A stretch of DNA of 64,000 nucleotides from Marinimicrobium agarilyticum DSM 16975 (GCF_000423345.1 NZ_AUHU01000015.1:42360-106359); one strand, 5' to 3'. Counted from the first letter of the stretch, positions 46,272-55,961 are shown. Notes: generated by a model from the letters alone, not told the origin. Numbers and translations: made by a program.

Positions 46272-49211
46272 TTAGAAAGTGTAGCGGGCGCCGATGTTAT
46301 AGCGCGCGCCATACTGCTCAGCGTGTTTGAACATGTTCTCGTAACGGGCGTACTGACGCTGCGACTCGTCCGTGACATTGATGCCTTCGGCAAAGACGGT
46401 CAAACCATCAACGAATGGAAGATCGTAACTGATAGTCACATCCACCTGCCCGTACTCCTCGGTATAAATGGGAGTATTGTTCTGTCCCACACCGTTGAGG
46501 AAGCTATCGCGCCAGTTATAGGCAATACGCCCCTGCAAGCCATTTTTGTCGTAGAAGGCAATGAAGTTTGCGGAATCGCTCAGTCCCGGCAGAACAAACT
46601 GGAAATCGGTCGAAGAGTTGTCAACCTCCAGGTCACCCGCGACCAAAGTCAAGTTCGCAATGACGCCAAAACCTGTATCGCTAAAATTGTGCTGCACCGC
46701 GAACTCAGCGCCCTGCAAAGTGGCCTCTTCCATGTTGCTGGGGGTCGATATTTCGAAGGGTGCCAGCGGATCAGCGTCGACCTGTGTTATCGCACCTTCG
46801 GTGCCCTGATTCTCATTGATGCGATTAAACACCGTCTCATCGGTAATTTCCAACCCCTCAGCGGCAAGCTCTTCGCGTGCCCGTTGAGCCCTCGGCCCCT
46901 CGAGTGGGTCTCGCAAGTTCAACACTTCGGTTGAAACAAACTGATCGACAATGAAGTTATCCACCTTCTTGACGAACAAGCCTACCGACGCGTAACTGGC
47001 ATCGTCATAATACCACTCAAGGGACAAATCCAGGTTGTTGGATGAGAACGGCCTCAGGTTAGGATTGCCCTGAGTACCTGAACGCTCACCCGGTTTGGGC
47101 CGATCTGTTACTGACCGAGTACCGATCATGCTACCCAAGGTCGGCCGGGTAATGGATTGGCTGAAGCTAAAGCGGCCAATTACATCTTCACGGATATCAA
47201 GTGCCGCATCTAAGCTCGGCAAGAACACCTTATAGTCACCGGTACGATTGGTATAGGTGCTATCTTCGGCCAGATTCAAACCCCATTCAGTCGGGTTCTG
47301 CCATACGAGTTCGAGCGGGTCCTGCTGGTAGCTGTTGGATACTACATCCGTTTGCTCATAGCGCAGCCCACTAACTACCTGGAACGGCATGCCCGAAAGC
47401 TCACCCTCCATATTGAACTGAAGATAGGCAGACATGGTTTCCTCTGTCACGCGATGGTCGCTGACAGGGCTGCCTGAAGTGTCGGCACGCATCTTGGTGC
47501 CCTCTGGCGCAGTGCCCCAGTCTGGAAGCGGAGATGCCGAATGATCAGCCCACTGCTGTTCGGCAATGGCAACACCGCGCTCGAAGTCCCATGTATGGTA
47601 CACGGGCACATTGGTGTCCCCACCAGAGAATGAAGGGAACAGTCCAGCTGTTGGCAAGGCAGTGAACATGTCAGCAGGCCATAGTTCCTGATTATCCGAG
47701 TACCACCCCAATGGCAGCTGCCCCGTATTGAACGAACGCCAGCGGTTGGCTATCTCCGTATGCGCAACGCCAAAATCAACTGAAACCAGACCGCTGTCGT
47801 CGTTGGTGGTCCACACGCCGTCAACCTGGAACTGCTGCACATCTGACTCGTTGATATTGATACCGGACTGTGCAAACAGCGAGTCATACGAAGCGGCCGT
47901 AGGTACGCCATCCACGATACCAGCACCATCGTCCAGAAAATCGATGTGCATAAAGGGAATGTCTTCGCCCGCTGTCGCGTCATAGGTTTTCTCGTCGATT
48001 TCAACCGCTCCCAGGATCAGGAAGGCATCGTTACCACGACCCACACCCTGGTTGAGACGAGAAGAATCGTGCGCATCAAACGTCAATGCGAGGTTTTCGT
48101 TCACATCCCAAGTGACATTCAAGCCAACCGAGTCAAGTTCGGTTTCCGACGTATTTCGACGGATATTGGAAGCGTAATCCTGACCCGCCTCGGTCACGGA
48201 TACGAACGTCCCGTTCTCATCAATGACGCCGTCAGTCAGAGCGTCGCCCGTGTCGCTAAACCAGATCCCTACACCGGTGTTCAGGGCCTCATAATCGACG
48301 TCAACAAAGGTATAATCAAGGGTTGCCTCAATCTTATCCGTGGGCGCGAACTGGAGCACCGCTTGGCCATTCAGCCGGTCGCGGCTAATATCGTCAATAC
48401 CGTAACCAAAGTTACGGGGGTAAAAGGTGGGGCCGTCCGGGTCAGCCCGGTTATCTTCCACGAGCGACATGTCAATATTGCCGGCATCGGTATGGAAGTT
48501 ATTGCGCCAGTTGGCGACATCTGCGTTCACCAAACGACTGTCGCGCTCTTGATAAGACAAAGCCAGTTGAGCACCGAAAGTGTCATCTGCAAAGGTATTA
48601 CTAATGATGGCGGCAACCTCAGGCGTGACATCGTCACCCGTTTCGTTGGTGGTATCCATCATGGCTTTGGTGCCGATCGAAAAGTTCAAACCGGGGTTGT
48701 CCAACGGGCGAGCCGTCTTGATATTGACCATTGAGCCGATCCCGCCGGTCACATTATCCGCGCTGAAGGTCTTGTGGACCTCCACACCGCTGACGATTTC
48801 CGCCGCAATGTCACCAAATTCGAAAGACCGGGAATCACCGACGCTGGGCATTTTGCGACCATTCAACAACACAAGGTTGTAGTTTGGACCAAACCCTCGA
48901 ACAGTGATTTTGCTACCCTCATTATTGGAGCGGTCGATCGATACACCGGTAATCCGCTGCAGCGACTCCGCCAGGTTGGTGTCGGGGAATTTACCGATAT
49001 CTTCCGCGGAAATTGCGTCGACAATGCCACCTGAGTCTCGTTTGATGTCCATCGCACGGGTCAGACTGGCCCGAATGCCGGTGACGACAATCTCATCCAT
49101 CATGGGCGCGTCTGCATCCTGGGCGTAGACACCACCAGACAGACCGGCCAGCGCGGAGGACGCCACGACGGAGGCGATGAGCTTGCGTTTGAAACTGCTG
49201 TTGTTGGTCAT
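46272..49211 (-). CDS. TonB-dependent receptor for oligosaccharides
   Basis: A 979-residue outer-membrane receptor of the large Xanthomonas/Caulobacter type. Signal peptide (SVVASSALAGLSGGVYAQ), TonB box region MMDEIVVTGIRASLTRAMDI, a plug domain with PDTNLAESLQRITGVSIDR and VRGFGPNYNLVLLNGRKMPS, and a beta-barrel ending in aromatic YNIGARYTF. This family imports glycans in Alteromonadales and Cellvibrionales, without a SusD partner. Its place between GH16 and GH81 genes makes beta-glucan oligomers the probable substrate. GAGG stands eight bases before the ATG at 49211; a TTG two codons upstream is less likely. Operator cluster C lies about 100 bp upstream. Confidence 0.9.
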   Translation of the reverse strand: MTNNSSFKRKLIASVVASSALAGLSGGVYAQDADAPMMDEIVVTGIRASLTRAMDIKRDSGGIVDAISAEDIGKFPDTNLAESLQRITGVSIDRSNNEGSKITVRGFGPNYNLVLLNGRKMPSVGDSRSFEFGDIAAEIVSGVEVHKTFSADNVTGGIGSMVNIKTARPLDNPGLNFSIGTKAMMDTTNETGDDVTPEVAAIISNTFADDTFGAQLALSYQERDSRLVNADVANWRNNFHTDAGNIDMSLVEDNRADPDGPTFYPRNFGYGIDDISRDRLNGQAVLQFAPTDKIEATLDYTFVDVDYEALNTGVGIWFSDTGDALTDGVIDENGTFVSVTEAGQDYASNIRRNTSETELDSVGLNVTWDVNENLALTFDAHDSSRLNQGVGRGNDAFLILGAVEIDEKTYDATAGEDIPFMHIDFLDDGAGIVDGVPTAASYDSLFAQSGININESDVQQFQVDGVWTTNDDSGLVSVDFGVAHTEIANRWRSFNTGQLPLGWYSDNQELWPADMFTALPTAGLFPSFSGGDTNVPVYHTWDFERGVAIAEQQWADHSASPLPDWGTAPEGTKMRADTSGSPVSDHRVTEETMSAYLQFNMEGELSGMPFQVVSGLRYEQTDVVSNSYQQDPLELVWQNPTEWGLNLAEDSTYTNRTGDYKVFLPSLDAALDIREDVIGRFSFSQSITRPTLGSMIGTRSVTDRPKPGERSGTQGNPNLRPFSSNNLDLSLEWYYDDASYASVGLFVKKVDNFIVDQFVSTEVLNLRDPLEGPRAQRAREELAAEGLEITDETVFNRINENQGTEGAITQVDADPLAPFEISTPSNMEEATLQGAEFAVQHNFSDTGFGVIANLTLVAGDLEVDNSSTDFQFVLPGLSDSANFIAFYDKNGLQGRIAYNWRDSFLNGVGQNNTPIYTEEYGQVDVTISYDLPFVDGLTVFAEGINVTDESQRQYARYENMFKHAEQYGARYNIGARYTF

Positions 49212-49310
49212 ATCCAAATCCTCAAACCGTTATAATTGTAGTCTTGAAGAAGCGGGTCGGCAGGCGCCGACCGCTTATTGCACACTATCCACCTGAGCCG
49301 TGCGAGGGTC

Positions 49311-49353
49311 GTCCCACTTTGCCGAAACACCTCAAGGTGGTGAGTCTCACTTT
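49311..49353. promoter_or_regulatory. Candidate operator cluster C upstream of the receptor
   Basis: GTCCCACTTT (49311-49320) and GTCTCACTTT (49344-49353), direct repeats 33 bp apart and both followed by G. The second overlaps the last codons of the GH81 gene. CACCTCAAGGTG between them is a short palindrome. Confidence 0.55.
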
Positions 49354-51821
49354 GCGTTTTCGTAAAGCGAGACGCCCGCTCGCGGCGCCTTCCCGGGCGA
49401 TTGTTGAATTTCGAAGCTCCCCGGCGCGACCGTCAGCACTGTGCCATCGGAGAAGGTAACCCGACGCTCTGAGCGGTCGAAGTTGTAGGCAATGTAGGTA
49501 TATCGCCCGCCCTTCTCAAAGGCCACGGCCGCGGGGTCATCCGCCGTCAGCGCGCCCATCGCCAGATGCCCGAGATTCTGCCAAGTGCTCACCCAGTGGT
49601 AGCTGTGCGCTTTGGTTTCACCCTCTTCCGGCGCGTAGTCAAAGCCATGTTGCGCCATATCTGCCATGGCGGCGTCGGCGTCGGTCATAGCCCAGATATT
49701 CCACCAGATGTCCCGCCACTGGCCATCAGGCAACCCCGAGGGTTTGCCATTGACGGCCTCACTGAGACCGAGCTCAACGTAGTCCCTCAGGTAACCGGGG
49801 TGCTGGCCAAGGTGCAGTATCAAGGGGCTGGAGGGCAGGCCCTGAATACCCAGGATATGGGCGTGGGCGTCACTGAACCAGGTGGCGAATACGTGGCCGC
49901 TACCCCAGACGATGGACGTGGTGATCTTGTTATAGTCGCGGGGAAAGTTGTGAAAGTCCGGCTTTTCGTCGCGATACCCGTCGATATCGCTCCAATATTC
50001 CCAAAAAGCGGCTGCCGTGGAAGCATGAAGATAAACGCCGCGATCCACCAGTTCCGGCTGGTCGGTGACCAGGCCGTAGAGAATCATGGCTCCGTAGGCG
50101 GAGGCGGCCTCGGAAGTGGACTCGTTGTTGTTGCCCAGCAGGTAATTGGCCGACCCCGAGGCCCAGGAAAAGCCAAAGGCGGGGTCGAAATGGCGTAAAT
50201 ACGGAAAGCGTGAATCATCCCGGCCAGCGGCGTAATCCCGAATCAGCAGTTCGACCATGGGGCCCCACTGACTGGCACTGCACCAGTGCGGGTCGACCCG
50301 ACAAATTTCGGCGGCCGCGCGTACGAAGTAACCGTAGTGAAAGTGGTGATCATTAAGCGCCTGATGCGCGCCGAACGATTCGTGGACCCCCAAGACCGTG
50401 TGCCAACGCTCGTCGTAGACAAAGTACTTGGCCGCCTTGGGCTGCCCTTGCTCCTCCGCCCGGAACCAGTCCTCCAGCTCGGCCTTGAGACCGTCAATCA
50501 GCGCGTCGGCTTCGGCGGTCATACCGTGGGTACGGGCCAGCAGGGCGAGCTCCGCCACCTTGCCGTATTGCTTACCCGCCCAGTAGGTATCGGTCGCCTG
50601 GGTCCAGGTGCCGGGGCCGCTGTCAACGAAGGCGCGAATCATGCCCTGCAGCCGCTTCGGGTCGTAATCGCCCACGCCCGGCGGCAAGCCCGGCAGAACA
50701 CCGGTATAAGCCAACTGGTAGTCAAAGCCGTCGGTTTGGGCAAAACGAAGCAGTCCCCGGCTGCTGCGCACCTGGTAGTCAGTAAGTACCTGCTTACTGT
50801 TTTTCCAGTGCAGAGGCTGAAGGCCTGCCAGGGTTTCTACCGGCTGCCCTTGATAGCGGTATTGGTGGGAAACGGTGACCGAATAGTCCGCCGGGTCGAC
50901 CTGATACTCGACCCGCACTTCGTCCACCGGCTGGCGTGCGTGGGCCAGGAAGGCATTTACCATATCGAGGGTAGGTTCCTCCTCCCCCACCGGTAACCAC
51001 GTCAGAGTGAAATGGCTGGTCTTGCTGACCGCCCGAATCTCCCTGCCGTGGAGTCCTCTGAAAGCCGTGTCACCGTGGCCCGTGAGCAGAAAATGGTTCC
51101 GTTGGCCGGCCACGTCGGTCCACAAGCCCAGTGTATTGCCGGTCTGATGAAATACCCCCTTGTGCTCACCATCCGGTGCATGAGTTCGCAGTAACAGGTC
51201 GCCCCGGTAGACACTCAGATAGACGTAGGGGGAGCCCTGCACGAAGGTGGCCGCCATCACCGGCCGATGCCCGCTGCGCCACTCCAGAGTGACCGAGCCG
51301 TCGCTGTAGTCCCGAACGAAGGCATCCAGTTCGTCGAACTGGCTGTTGGCCAGGGCAATACCATCAAACACTTCGTCCAAAGGGTTGGGAATGGGGTAGG
51401 TCACCCGGTCCTCCTGCACGCGCAAACCGGCGGGAATGCCCATCAGACGCATGCCTCGCTCGGTGATCCGCGCGGTAAGGGGGTCGGGCGTAATATAGCC
51501 AATACCGTCCGGATCGCCGATGCCGTGCTCACCAAAGAAGGCGACATTTCCCCACCACCGGTGGGCCATGGTGGGTTTGCGGGCCGCGGGGGCCACGGTC
51601 TGCGGCAGGCGTTGGTGGGGGCGAACCTGACCCTCGCACGAGGGCACCTCGGGGTAAACCACGCCCGCGCTGCGAACACGAGCCCGATCTCCCTGCTTTT
51701 CGCACTGATAGCTCTGTGGGTAAATACGCGCGCTGACTGAGCCCGCACCGTACTCATCGGGCGCTTTGCAGGCGGCCACCAACGTCAGCCCGACCACCAC
51801 CAATCCCCACTGCAAGATCAT
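49347..51821 (-). CDS. GH81 lipoprotein endo-beta-1,3-glucanase
   Basis: About 824 residues. Lipobox LVAAC (Cys18) within MILQWGLVVVGLTLVAACKA predicts a lipoprotein. The body is a full-length GH81: an N-terminal beta-sandwich (PTMAHRWWGNVAFFGEHGIG), linker, and an (alpha/alpha)6 barrel with NDHHFHYGYFVRAAAEI, GHGDTAFRG and the catalytic segment LLGNNNESTSEAASAYG near residue 570. GH81 enzymes cut beta-1,3-glucan internally. The start at 51821 is chosen as a normal lipoprotein signal; a GTG eight codons upstream is possible. Divergent from GH9-CBM with operator cluster D between them. Confidence 0.92.
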   Translation of the reverse strand: MILQWGLVVVGLTLVAACKAPDEYGAGSVSARIYPQSYQCEKQGDRARVRSAGVVYPEVPSCEGQVRPHQRLPQTVAPAARKPTMAHRWWGNVAFFGEHGIGDPDGIGYITPDPLTARITERGMRLMGIPAGLRVQEDRVTYPIPNPLDEVFDGIALANSQFDELDAFVRDYSDGSVTLEWRSGHRPVMAATFVQGSPYVYLSVYRGDLLLRTHAPDGEHKGVFHQTGNTLGLWTDVAGQRNHFLLTGHGDTAFRGLHGREIRAVSKTSHFTLTWLPVGEEEPTLDMVNAFLAHARQPVDEVRVEYQVDPADYSVTVSHQYRYQGQPVETLAGLQPLHWKNSKQVLTDYQVRSSRGLLRFAQTDGFDYQLAYTGVLPGLPPGVGDYDPKRLQGMIRAFVDSGPGTWTQATDTYWAGKQYGKVAELALLARTHGMTAEADALIDGLKAELEDWFRAEEQGQPKAAKYFVYDERWHTVLGVHESFGAHQALNDHHFHYGYFVRAAAEICRVDPHWCSASQWGPMVELLIRDYAAGRDDSRFPYLRHFDPAFGFSWASGSANYLLGNNNESTSEAASAYGAMILYGLVTDQPELVDRGVYLHASTAAAFWEYWSDIDGYRDEKPDFHNFPRDYNKITTSIVWGSGHVFATWFSDAHAHILGIQGLPSSPLILHLGQHPGYLRDYVELGLSEAVNGKPSGLPDGQWRDIWWNIWAMTDADAAMADMAQHGFDYAPEEGETKAHSYHWVSTWQNLGHLAMGALTADDPAAVAFEKGGRYTYIAYNFDRSERRVTFSDGTVLTVAPGSFEIQQSPGKAPRAGVSLYENAK

Positions 51822-51925
51822 TACCCTCAAGGCACAGCCTCCCACTCTTATCGCTTTTATCTGTCGGTCACCGATTCATTGCCGGCACGTTACCTGCGAT
51901 AAGACGCCATTGAGGGCTCACCCGT

Positions 51926-51977
51926 CGCCCCACTTTGCGGATTTTCGAAACTGGGACGAGCAAAAGAAAACTGGGAC
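51926..51977. promoter_or_regulatory. Candidate operator cluster D between GH81 and GH9 genes
   Basis: CGCCCCACTTTG (51927-51938), and inverted AAACTGGGAC twice (51948-51957 and 51968-51977; 20 bp apart). The cluster is about 105 bp from the GH81 start and 170 bp from the GH9 start, so it could serve both divergent genes. Confidence 0.55.
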
Positions 51978-52147
51978 AGCGCCCCCATCCGCTCCCTACG
52001 CCCCTCTATGAAACTTTCGGCGCCGAAAGTTTTTCGTCCCGTGACTCAGTTAACAGGCAAAGCTCTGAGTCACTCGGACAATTTCGGGTGCGCTCGGCCA
52101 GGGTCGATCGCACGATGAGCACAACAACGATAACTCAGGAGACTCTT

Positions 52148-55100
52148 ATGAAAGTCCAACCTCTAAAGGCAATGGCGGTGCTGGCGCTCGGCCTCGGCGC
52201 CACCGCTTCGGTCAATGCCCAACAGTACGGCGAGGCGCTACAGAAATCCCTGCTCTTTTACGAAGCCCAACAGGCGGGCCCGCTGCCCGACTGGAACCGG
52301 GTGGAATGGCGCGGTGACTCGGTGCCCGACGACGGGGCCGACGTGGGTCTGGACCTACGCGGCGGCTGGTTCGACGCCGGCGATCACGTCAAATTCGGTT
52401 TCCCCATGGCGGCTACCACCACCCTGCTAGCCTGGGGCGGTGTGGACTACCGCCAGGCCTACGAGCAGTCCGGCCAGATGGAGCACCTGCTGAACAACCT
52501 GCGCTTCGTCAACGACTACTTCATCAACGCCCATCCCAGCCCCAACGTGCTCTACGGCCAGGTTGGCCTGGGCAATGCCGACCACAGTTTCTGGGGCCCG
52601 GCGGAAGTGGTGCATCACAAAATTCCCGAGTCCCGGGAAGCGATGAAGATCGACATGAACTGCCCCGGACCCGATCTGGCGGCGGAAACCGCCGCGGCCA
52701 TGGCCTCCTCCGCCATGGTGTTCGAGCCCGAAGACAGCACCTACGCCGCAACGCTGCTGAGTCACGCCCGGGAGCTGTACGAGTTCGCGGAAAACACCAC
52801 GGGCGAGGATGGCACCGATAACGCCTACTCCAACTGCATTACCGACGCCCAGCAATTCTATAACTCGACCTACGGCGTCTACTGGGACGAAATGGCCTGG
52901 GGCGCCGTGTGGCTCTGGCGCGCCACCGGCGAGGACCAGTACCGCGAACGGGCCCTCTACTACTACGACCGGATGGGCTTTGAAAACCGCACCGAAACGC
53001 CGGTTTACACCTGGTCGCTCAACTGGAACGACAAAGCCTACGCCGTCTATGTGATGATGGCGGACCTGATCGGCGATGAGCGCTTCCACCAGGACGCCCA
53101 GCGCTACCTGGACCACTGGAGCATCGGGGACGGCACCCGCACTCCCGGCGGCATTGCCGTGGTGGACAGCTCCGGCTGGGGCGTCAACCGCTACGCCGCC
53201 AACCTCGCGTTCCTGTCTCTGCGCTACGCCGACGTCATCGGGCCGGAGCACAACCTCTATGACCGCTACCAGGATTTCGGTAAGCAACAGATCGATTACA
53301 TTCTGGGCGACAACCCGCTGAACCTGAGCTACCTGATCGGCTACGGTGACGACTACCCCACCAACGTGCACCATCGGGGCTCCCACGGCTCCTGGGCAGA
53401 CAGTCTGGAAGTGCCCGAGGAGCAACGCCACGAGCTGATCGGCGCGGTCGTGGCCGGCCCGGACAACGACACCAACTACACCGAAGACCGGGGCGACTAT
53501 GTGATGAACGAAGTCGCGGTGGACTACAACTCCGGCTTTACCGGGGCGGTGGCCGCCCTCTATAACGACTACGGCGGCGAGCCTTTGCCCGAGAGCGAGT
53601 TTCCGCCCACGGTCACGCCCGAACCCAACGAGTTGTTGGTTGGAGCCCAGGTCAACAGCAGTGGCCCGCGTCATATCGAGATCAAAGCCGTGCTGCAAAA
53701 CCGCACCACCACGCCCGCCGACGGACGGGATGATCTCTACTTCCGCTATTTCTACGATCTGAGCGAAATTTATGCCGCCGGCTACACCGCTGACGACGTC
53801 ACCCTGAGCACCGCCTATTCCCAGGCCACCTCAGTTACCGGCCTGCACGCCTGGGGCGACCCGGCGGACAATATCTACTACGCGGAAATCAGCTTCGCGG
53901 GCGATGTCATCTTCCCCGGCGGCCAATCCGCGCACCGGCGCGAAGTCCAGTTCCGGGCCTCGCTGCCCACCACCACCGACGCGGCCGAGTGGGACAACAG
54001 CAATGATCCCTCCTGGGACCCGGTATACGAGACTACGTCAGAGCAGTACGGCGCGACCGCCCCGCAAATCGCGATCTACGGCGACGAAGGCCTGCTTTGG
54101 GGTGATGAGCCCGGCGGTGGCTGTGGCGGCGATACCGGCGTCAACTGCGCGCCGACCGCAGCGGACGTCAGCGTCACTACCGACTACGAGATGCCGGTGT
54201 CCATAGCGCTCGAAGGCAATGATTCCGACGGCAGCATCACGGGCTATCAGGTGGTGAGCGCGCCGAGCAATGGCACCCTGAGCGGCAGCGGCTCGAGCCG
54301 CACTTACACGCCCAACACGGGTTTTTCCGGCAGCGACAGCTTCACCTACACGGTAACCGATGACGCTGGCGCGGACTCTGGCGAGGCGACCGTGAGCATC
54401 AGCGTCGATGAGCCGGACTTCCCGAGCATCGCCATTGACGCCCCCGCCGGCGGCGCCGAACTCAATCCGGGGCAGAACTTTACCCTGGATGTCAGCCTGA
54501 GCAATGCCGCTTCCATCGGTGTAATGGTGGATGGCAATGCGGCCGGAGAGTTTGGCCCGGGCGAGACCATCAGCCTGACTGCCCCGGCCAGGGTGGGCGC
54601 CTTTACCGTGTCAGTCACCGCACTGGATGCCAACGGCAATGCGCTGGATGCCACCGACAGCGCGACCTACTACGTGGTGACGGAACCGGTGAACACCCCG
54701 CCGGAGGCCTGCTTCACCTACAACCCAGCCAACCCGGATCAGGGTGAAACCATCACCTTCGACGGCAGCTGCAGCAGCGACGCCGATGGTGACGAGCTGT
54801 TCTATAGCTGGGACTTTGACTCGGATTACCTGATGGCGGGTGAAGTGGTGGAAAACAGCCTGACGGTCATCGGCGAAACGCCGATCACTCTGACCGTCGA
54901 CGACGGAACGGACAGCGACAGCGTCACCCAGGTGATCACGATCGAAGACCCCGGCACCGGCGGCGACAGCCAGTGTGAGTTCGTTATCCAGAATGAATGG
55001 AACAGCGGCTACGTTGGGCTTATCCGCATTACCAACCAGGGAGACAGCGCGTTGAACGGCTGGCAAGTCGGCTGGGAGTTCACCGACGGCTCCAGCCTGC

Positions 55101-55267
55101 AGAACAGCTGGAACGCCACCATCACTGGCAGCAATCCTTACAGCGCCGAGCCGCTAAGCTGGAACAGCACCGTGCAGCCGAACCAGACCGTGGAGTTCGG
55201 CTTCCAGGTCAGCAAAGGCCAGGCGGATGCGGTCGTTCCGACTTTGACCGGTAGCACCTGCGACTGA
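52148..55267 (+). CDS. Secreted multidomain GH9 endoglucanase with CBM3 and CBM2
   Basis: A 1039-residue cellulase. Signal peptide MKVQPLKAMAVLALGLGATA followed by SVNA-QQ. The GH9 catalytic barrel (about 25-480) has RGGWFDAGDHVKFGFPM (Asp76, Asp79), NVHHRGSHGSW and EDRGDYVMNEVAVDY (acid Glu). A family 3c-like CBM follows (about 495-650; NELLVGAQVNSSG), then a cadherin-like Ig domain (TPNTGFSGSDSFTYTVTDDA), another Ig-like domain, a PKD domain (CSSDADGDELFYSWDFDSD) and a C-terminal CBM2 (CEFVIQNEWNSGYVGLIRIT). GH9 plus CBM3c is the layout of processive endoglucanases. AGGAG precedes the ATG. It is the only plus-strand enzyme of the locus. Confidence 0.93.
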   Translation: MKVQPLKAMAVLALGLGATASVNAQQYGEALQKSLLFYEAQQAGPLPDWNRVEWRGDSVPDDGADVGLDLRGGWFDAGDHVKFGFPMAATTTLLAWGGVDYRQAYEQSGQMEHLLNNLRFVNDYFINAHPSPNVLYGQVGLGNADHSFWGPAEVVHHKIPESREAMKIDMNCPGPDLAAETAAAMASSAMVFEPEDSTYAATLLSHARELYEFAENTTGEDGTDNAYSNCITDAQQFYNSTYGVYWDEMAWGAVWLWRATGEDQYRERALYYYDRMGFENRTETPVYTWSLNWNDKAYAVYVMMADLIGDERFHQDAQRYLDHWSIGDGTRTPGGIAVVDSSGWGVNRYAANLAFLSLRYADVIGPEHNLYDRYQDFGKQQIDYILGDNPLNLSYLIGYGDDYPTNVHHRGSHGSWADSLEVPEEQRHELIGAVVAGPDNDTNYTEDRGDYVMNEVAVDYNSGFTGAVAALYNDYGGEPLPESEFPPTVTPEPNELLVGAQVNSSGPRHIEIKAVLQNRTTTPADGRDDLYFRYFYDLSEIYAAGYTADDVTLSTAYSQATSVTGLHAWGDPADNIYYAEISFAGDVIFPGGQSAHRREVQFRASLPTTTDAAEWDNSNDPSWDPVYETTSEQYGATAPQIAIYGDEGLLWGDEPGGGCGGDTGVNCAPTAADVSVTTDYEMPVSIALEGNDSDGSITGYQVVSAPSNGTLSGSGSSRTYTPNTGFSGSDSFTYTVTDDAGADSGEATVSISVDEPDFPSIAIDAPAGGAELNPGQNFTLDVSLSNAASIGVMVDGNAAGEFGPGETISLTAPARVGAFTVSVTALDANGNALDATDSATYYVVTEPVNTPPEACFTYNPANPDQGETITFDGSCSSDADGDELFYSWDFDSDYLMAGEVVENSLTVIGETPITLTVDDGTDSDSVTQVITIEDPGTGGDSQCEFVIQNEWNSGYVGLIRITNQGDSALNGWQVGWEFTDGSSLQNSWNATITGSNPYSAEPLSWNSTVQPNQTVEFGFQVSKGQADAVVPTLTGSTCD

Positions 55268-55277
55268 TCATGAACCC

Positions 55278-55295
55278 AGGCACAAGGACGTGCCT
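55278..55295. terminator. Weak hairpin between convergent GH9 and thpR genes
   Basis: AGGCAC and GTGCCT form a 6-bp stem with a 6-nt loop, followed by CTTCT. It lies just after the GH9 stop codon and three bases from the thpR stop codon. Confidence 0.35.
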
Positions 55296-55298
55296 CTT

Positions 55299-55835
55299 CT
55301 AAAGCGTCCCCACCGGGAAGCGCTCAATCACCTCATAGCGCGCGCCTTTATCGCTCAAATGGCTTTCAAACAGACACAGCTGATCCACGGTAAAGTTGGG
55401 GGAGATGTACTCCTCGTTCGCTTTCAGGAATTCCTTCACAGACACAGCCTTGCGCCCGAACCGCGCCAAAGTGACATGGGGCTGAAAATCCCGTTCATCC
55501 TGCTCAAGGCCCACGGCCTCCAGCCGGTCCCTCAGGGTATGGTGCCAGTGCTGCAACAGCGCGGCGGGTTCGACCCTCACCCACAATGCCTTGGGATGTT
55601 CGGCGGAACCGAACACATCAACGCCTTTTAACCGCAGAGACACCGGCTCCAACGGAGGAGATTGCAACCGTTCCCGGAGCGTGGCCACCATGGCCTCGTC
55701 TAGCTCTCCAATAAAGTTCAACGTCAGGTGTAACTGCTCAGCCGTCTGCCACCGAGCTTCGATCGACTCGCGAGGCAACGAAAGCAGGGACCGTTTGACT
55801 TCATCAGGTAATTCGATTCCGAGAAAAACTCGCAT
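55299..55835 (-). CDS. thpR: ThpR, RNA 2',3'-cyclic phosphodiesterase
   Basis: LigT/ThpR family of the 2H phosphoesterase fold, 178 residues. Both HxTx motifs are present: HLTL near residue 36 (EQLHLTLNFIGEL) and HVTL near 121 (FQPHVTLARFG). The family opens 2',3'-cyclic phosphates and was first described as a 2'-5' RNA ligase. The ATG at 55835 is selected by AGGAG with seven-base spacing; the ATG two codons upstream is too close to that site. Divergent from the second TonB receptor. Confidence 0.92.
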   Translation of the reverse strand: MRVFLGIELPDEVKRSLLSLPRESIEARWQTAEQLHLTLNFIGELDEAMVATLRERLQSPPLEPVSLRLKGVDVFGSAEHPKALWVRVEPAALLQHWHHTLRDRLEAVGLEQDERDFQPHVTLARFGRKAVSVKEFLKANEEYISPNFTVDQLCLFESHLSDKGARYEVIERFPVGTL

Positions 55836-55878
55836 GAACATTCTCCTTAGACATCAACCGTGCACACTGTGACCGCGT

Positions 55879-55911
55879 TTGTCGAGGTGCGACAATTTGT
55901 CACTGTGCGAC
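55879..55911 (+). promoter_or_regulatory. Palindrome cluster between thpR and the second TonB receptor
   Basis: TTGTCG and CGACAA (55879-55895) form a palindrome with a 5-base centre; GACAA-T-TTGTC (55891-55901) is a second; GTGCGAC occurs at 55887 and 55905, 18 bp apart. Such overlapped symmetry suggests a repressor site that controls receptor expression, but it does not resemble a Fur box. Confidence 0.4.
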
Positions 55912-55961
55912 CGTTTCGCCGTTGACTATGCTGCGACTCGCGAACCAACAGGAGGCGCATT

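Noticed and set aside
46272..49211. TonB-dependent receptor considered as SusC of a Bacteroidetes-type locus
   Set aside because: No SusD gene, no carboxypeptidase-like N-terminal extension, and the plug sequence is of the proteobacterial type.
52427..53698. Long minus-strand open frame (423 codons) under the GH9 endoglucanase
   Set aside because: Shadow of the catalytic domain; Val/Gly/Ala-rich product without homology pattern.
55879..55911. Palindromes before the second TonB receptor as a Fur box
   Set aside because: The sequence is GC-containing TTGTCG/CGACAA and does not resemble the AT-rich GATAAT hexamers of Fur sites.
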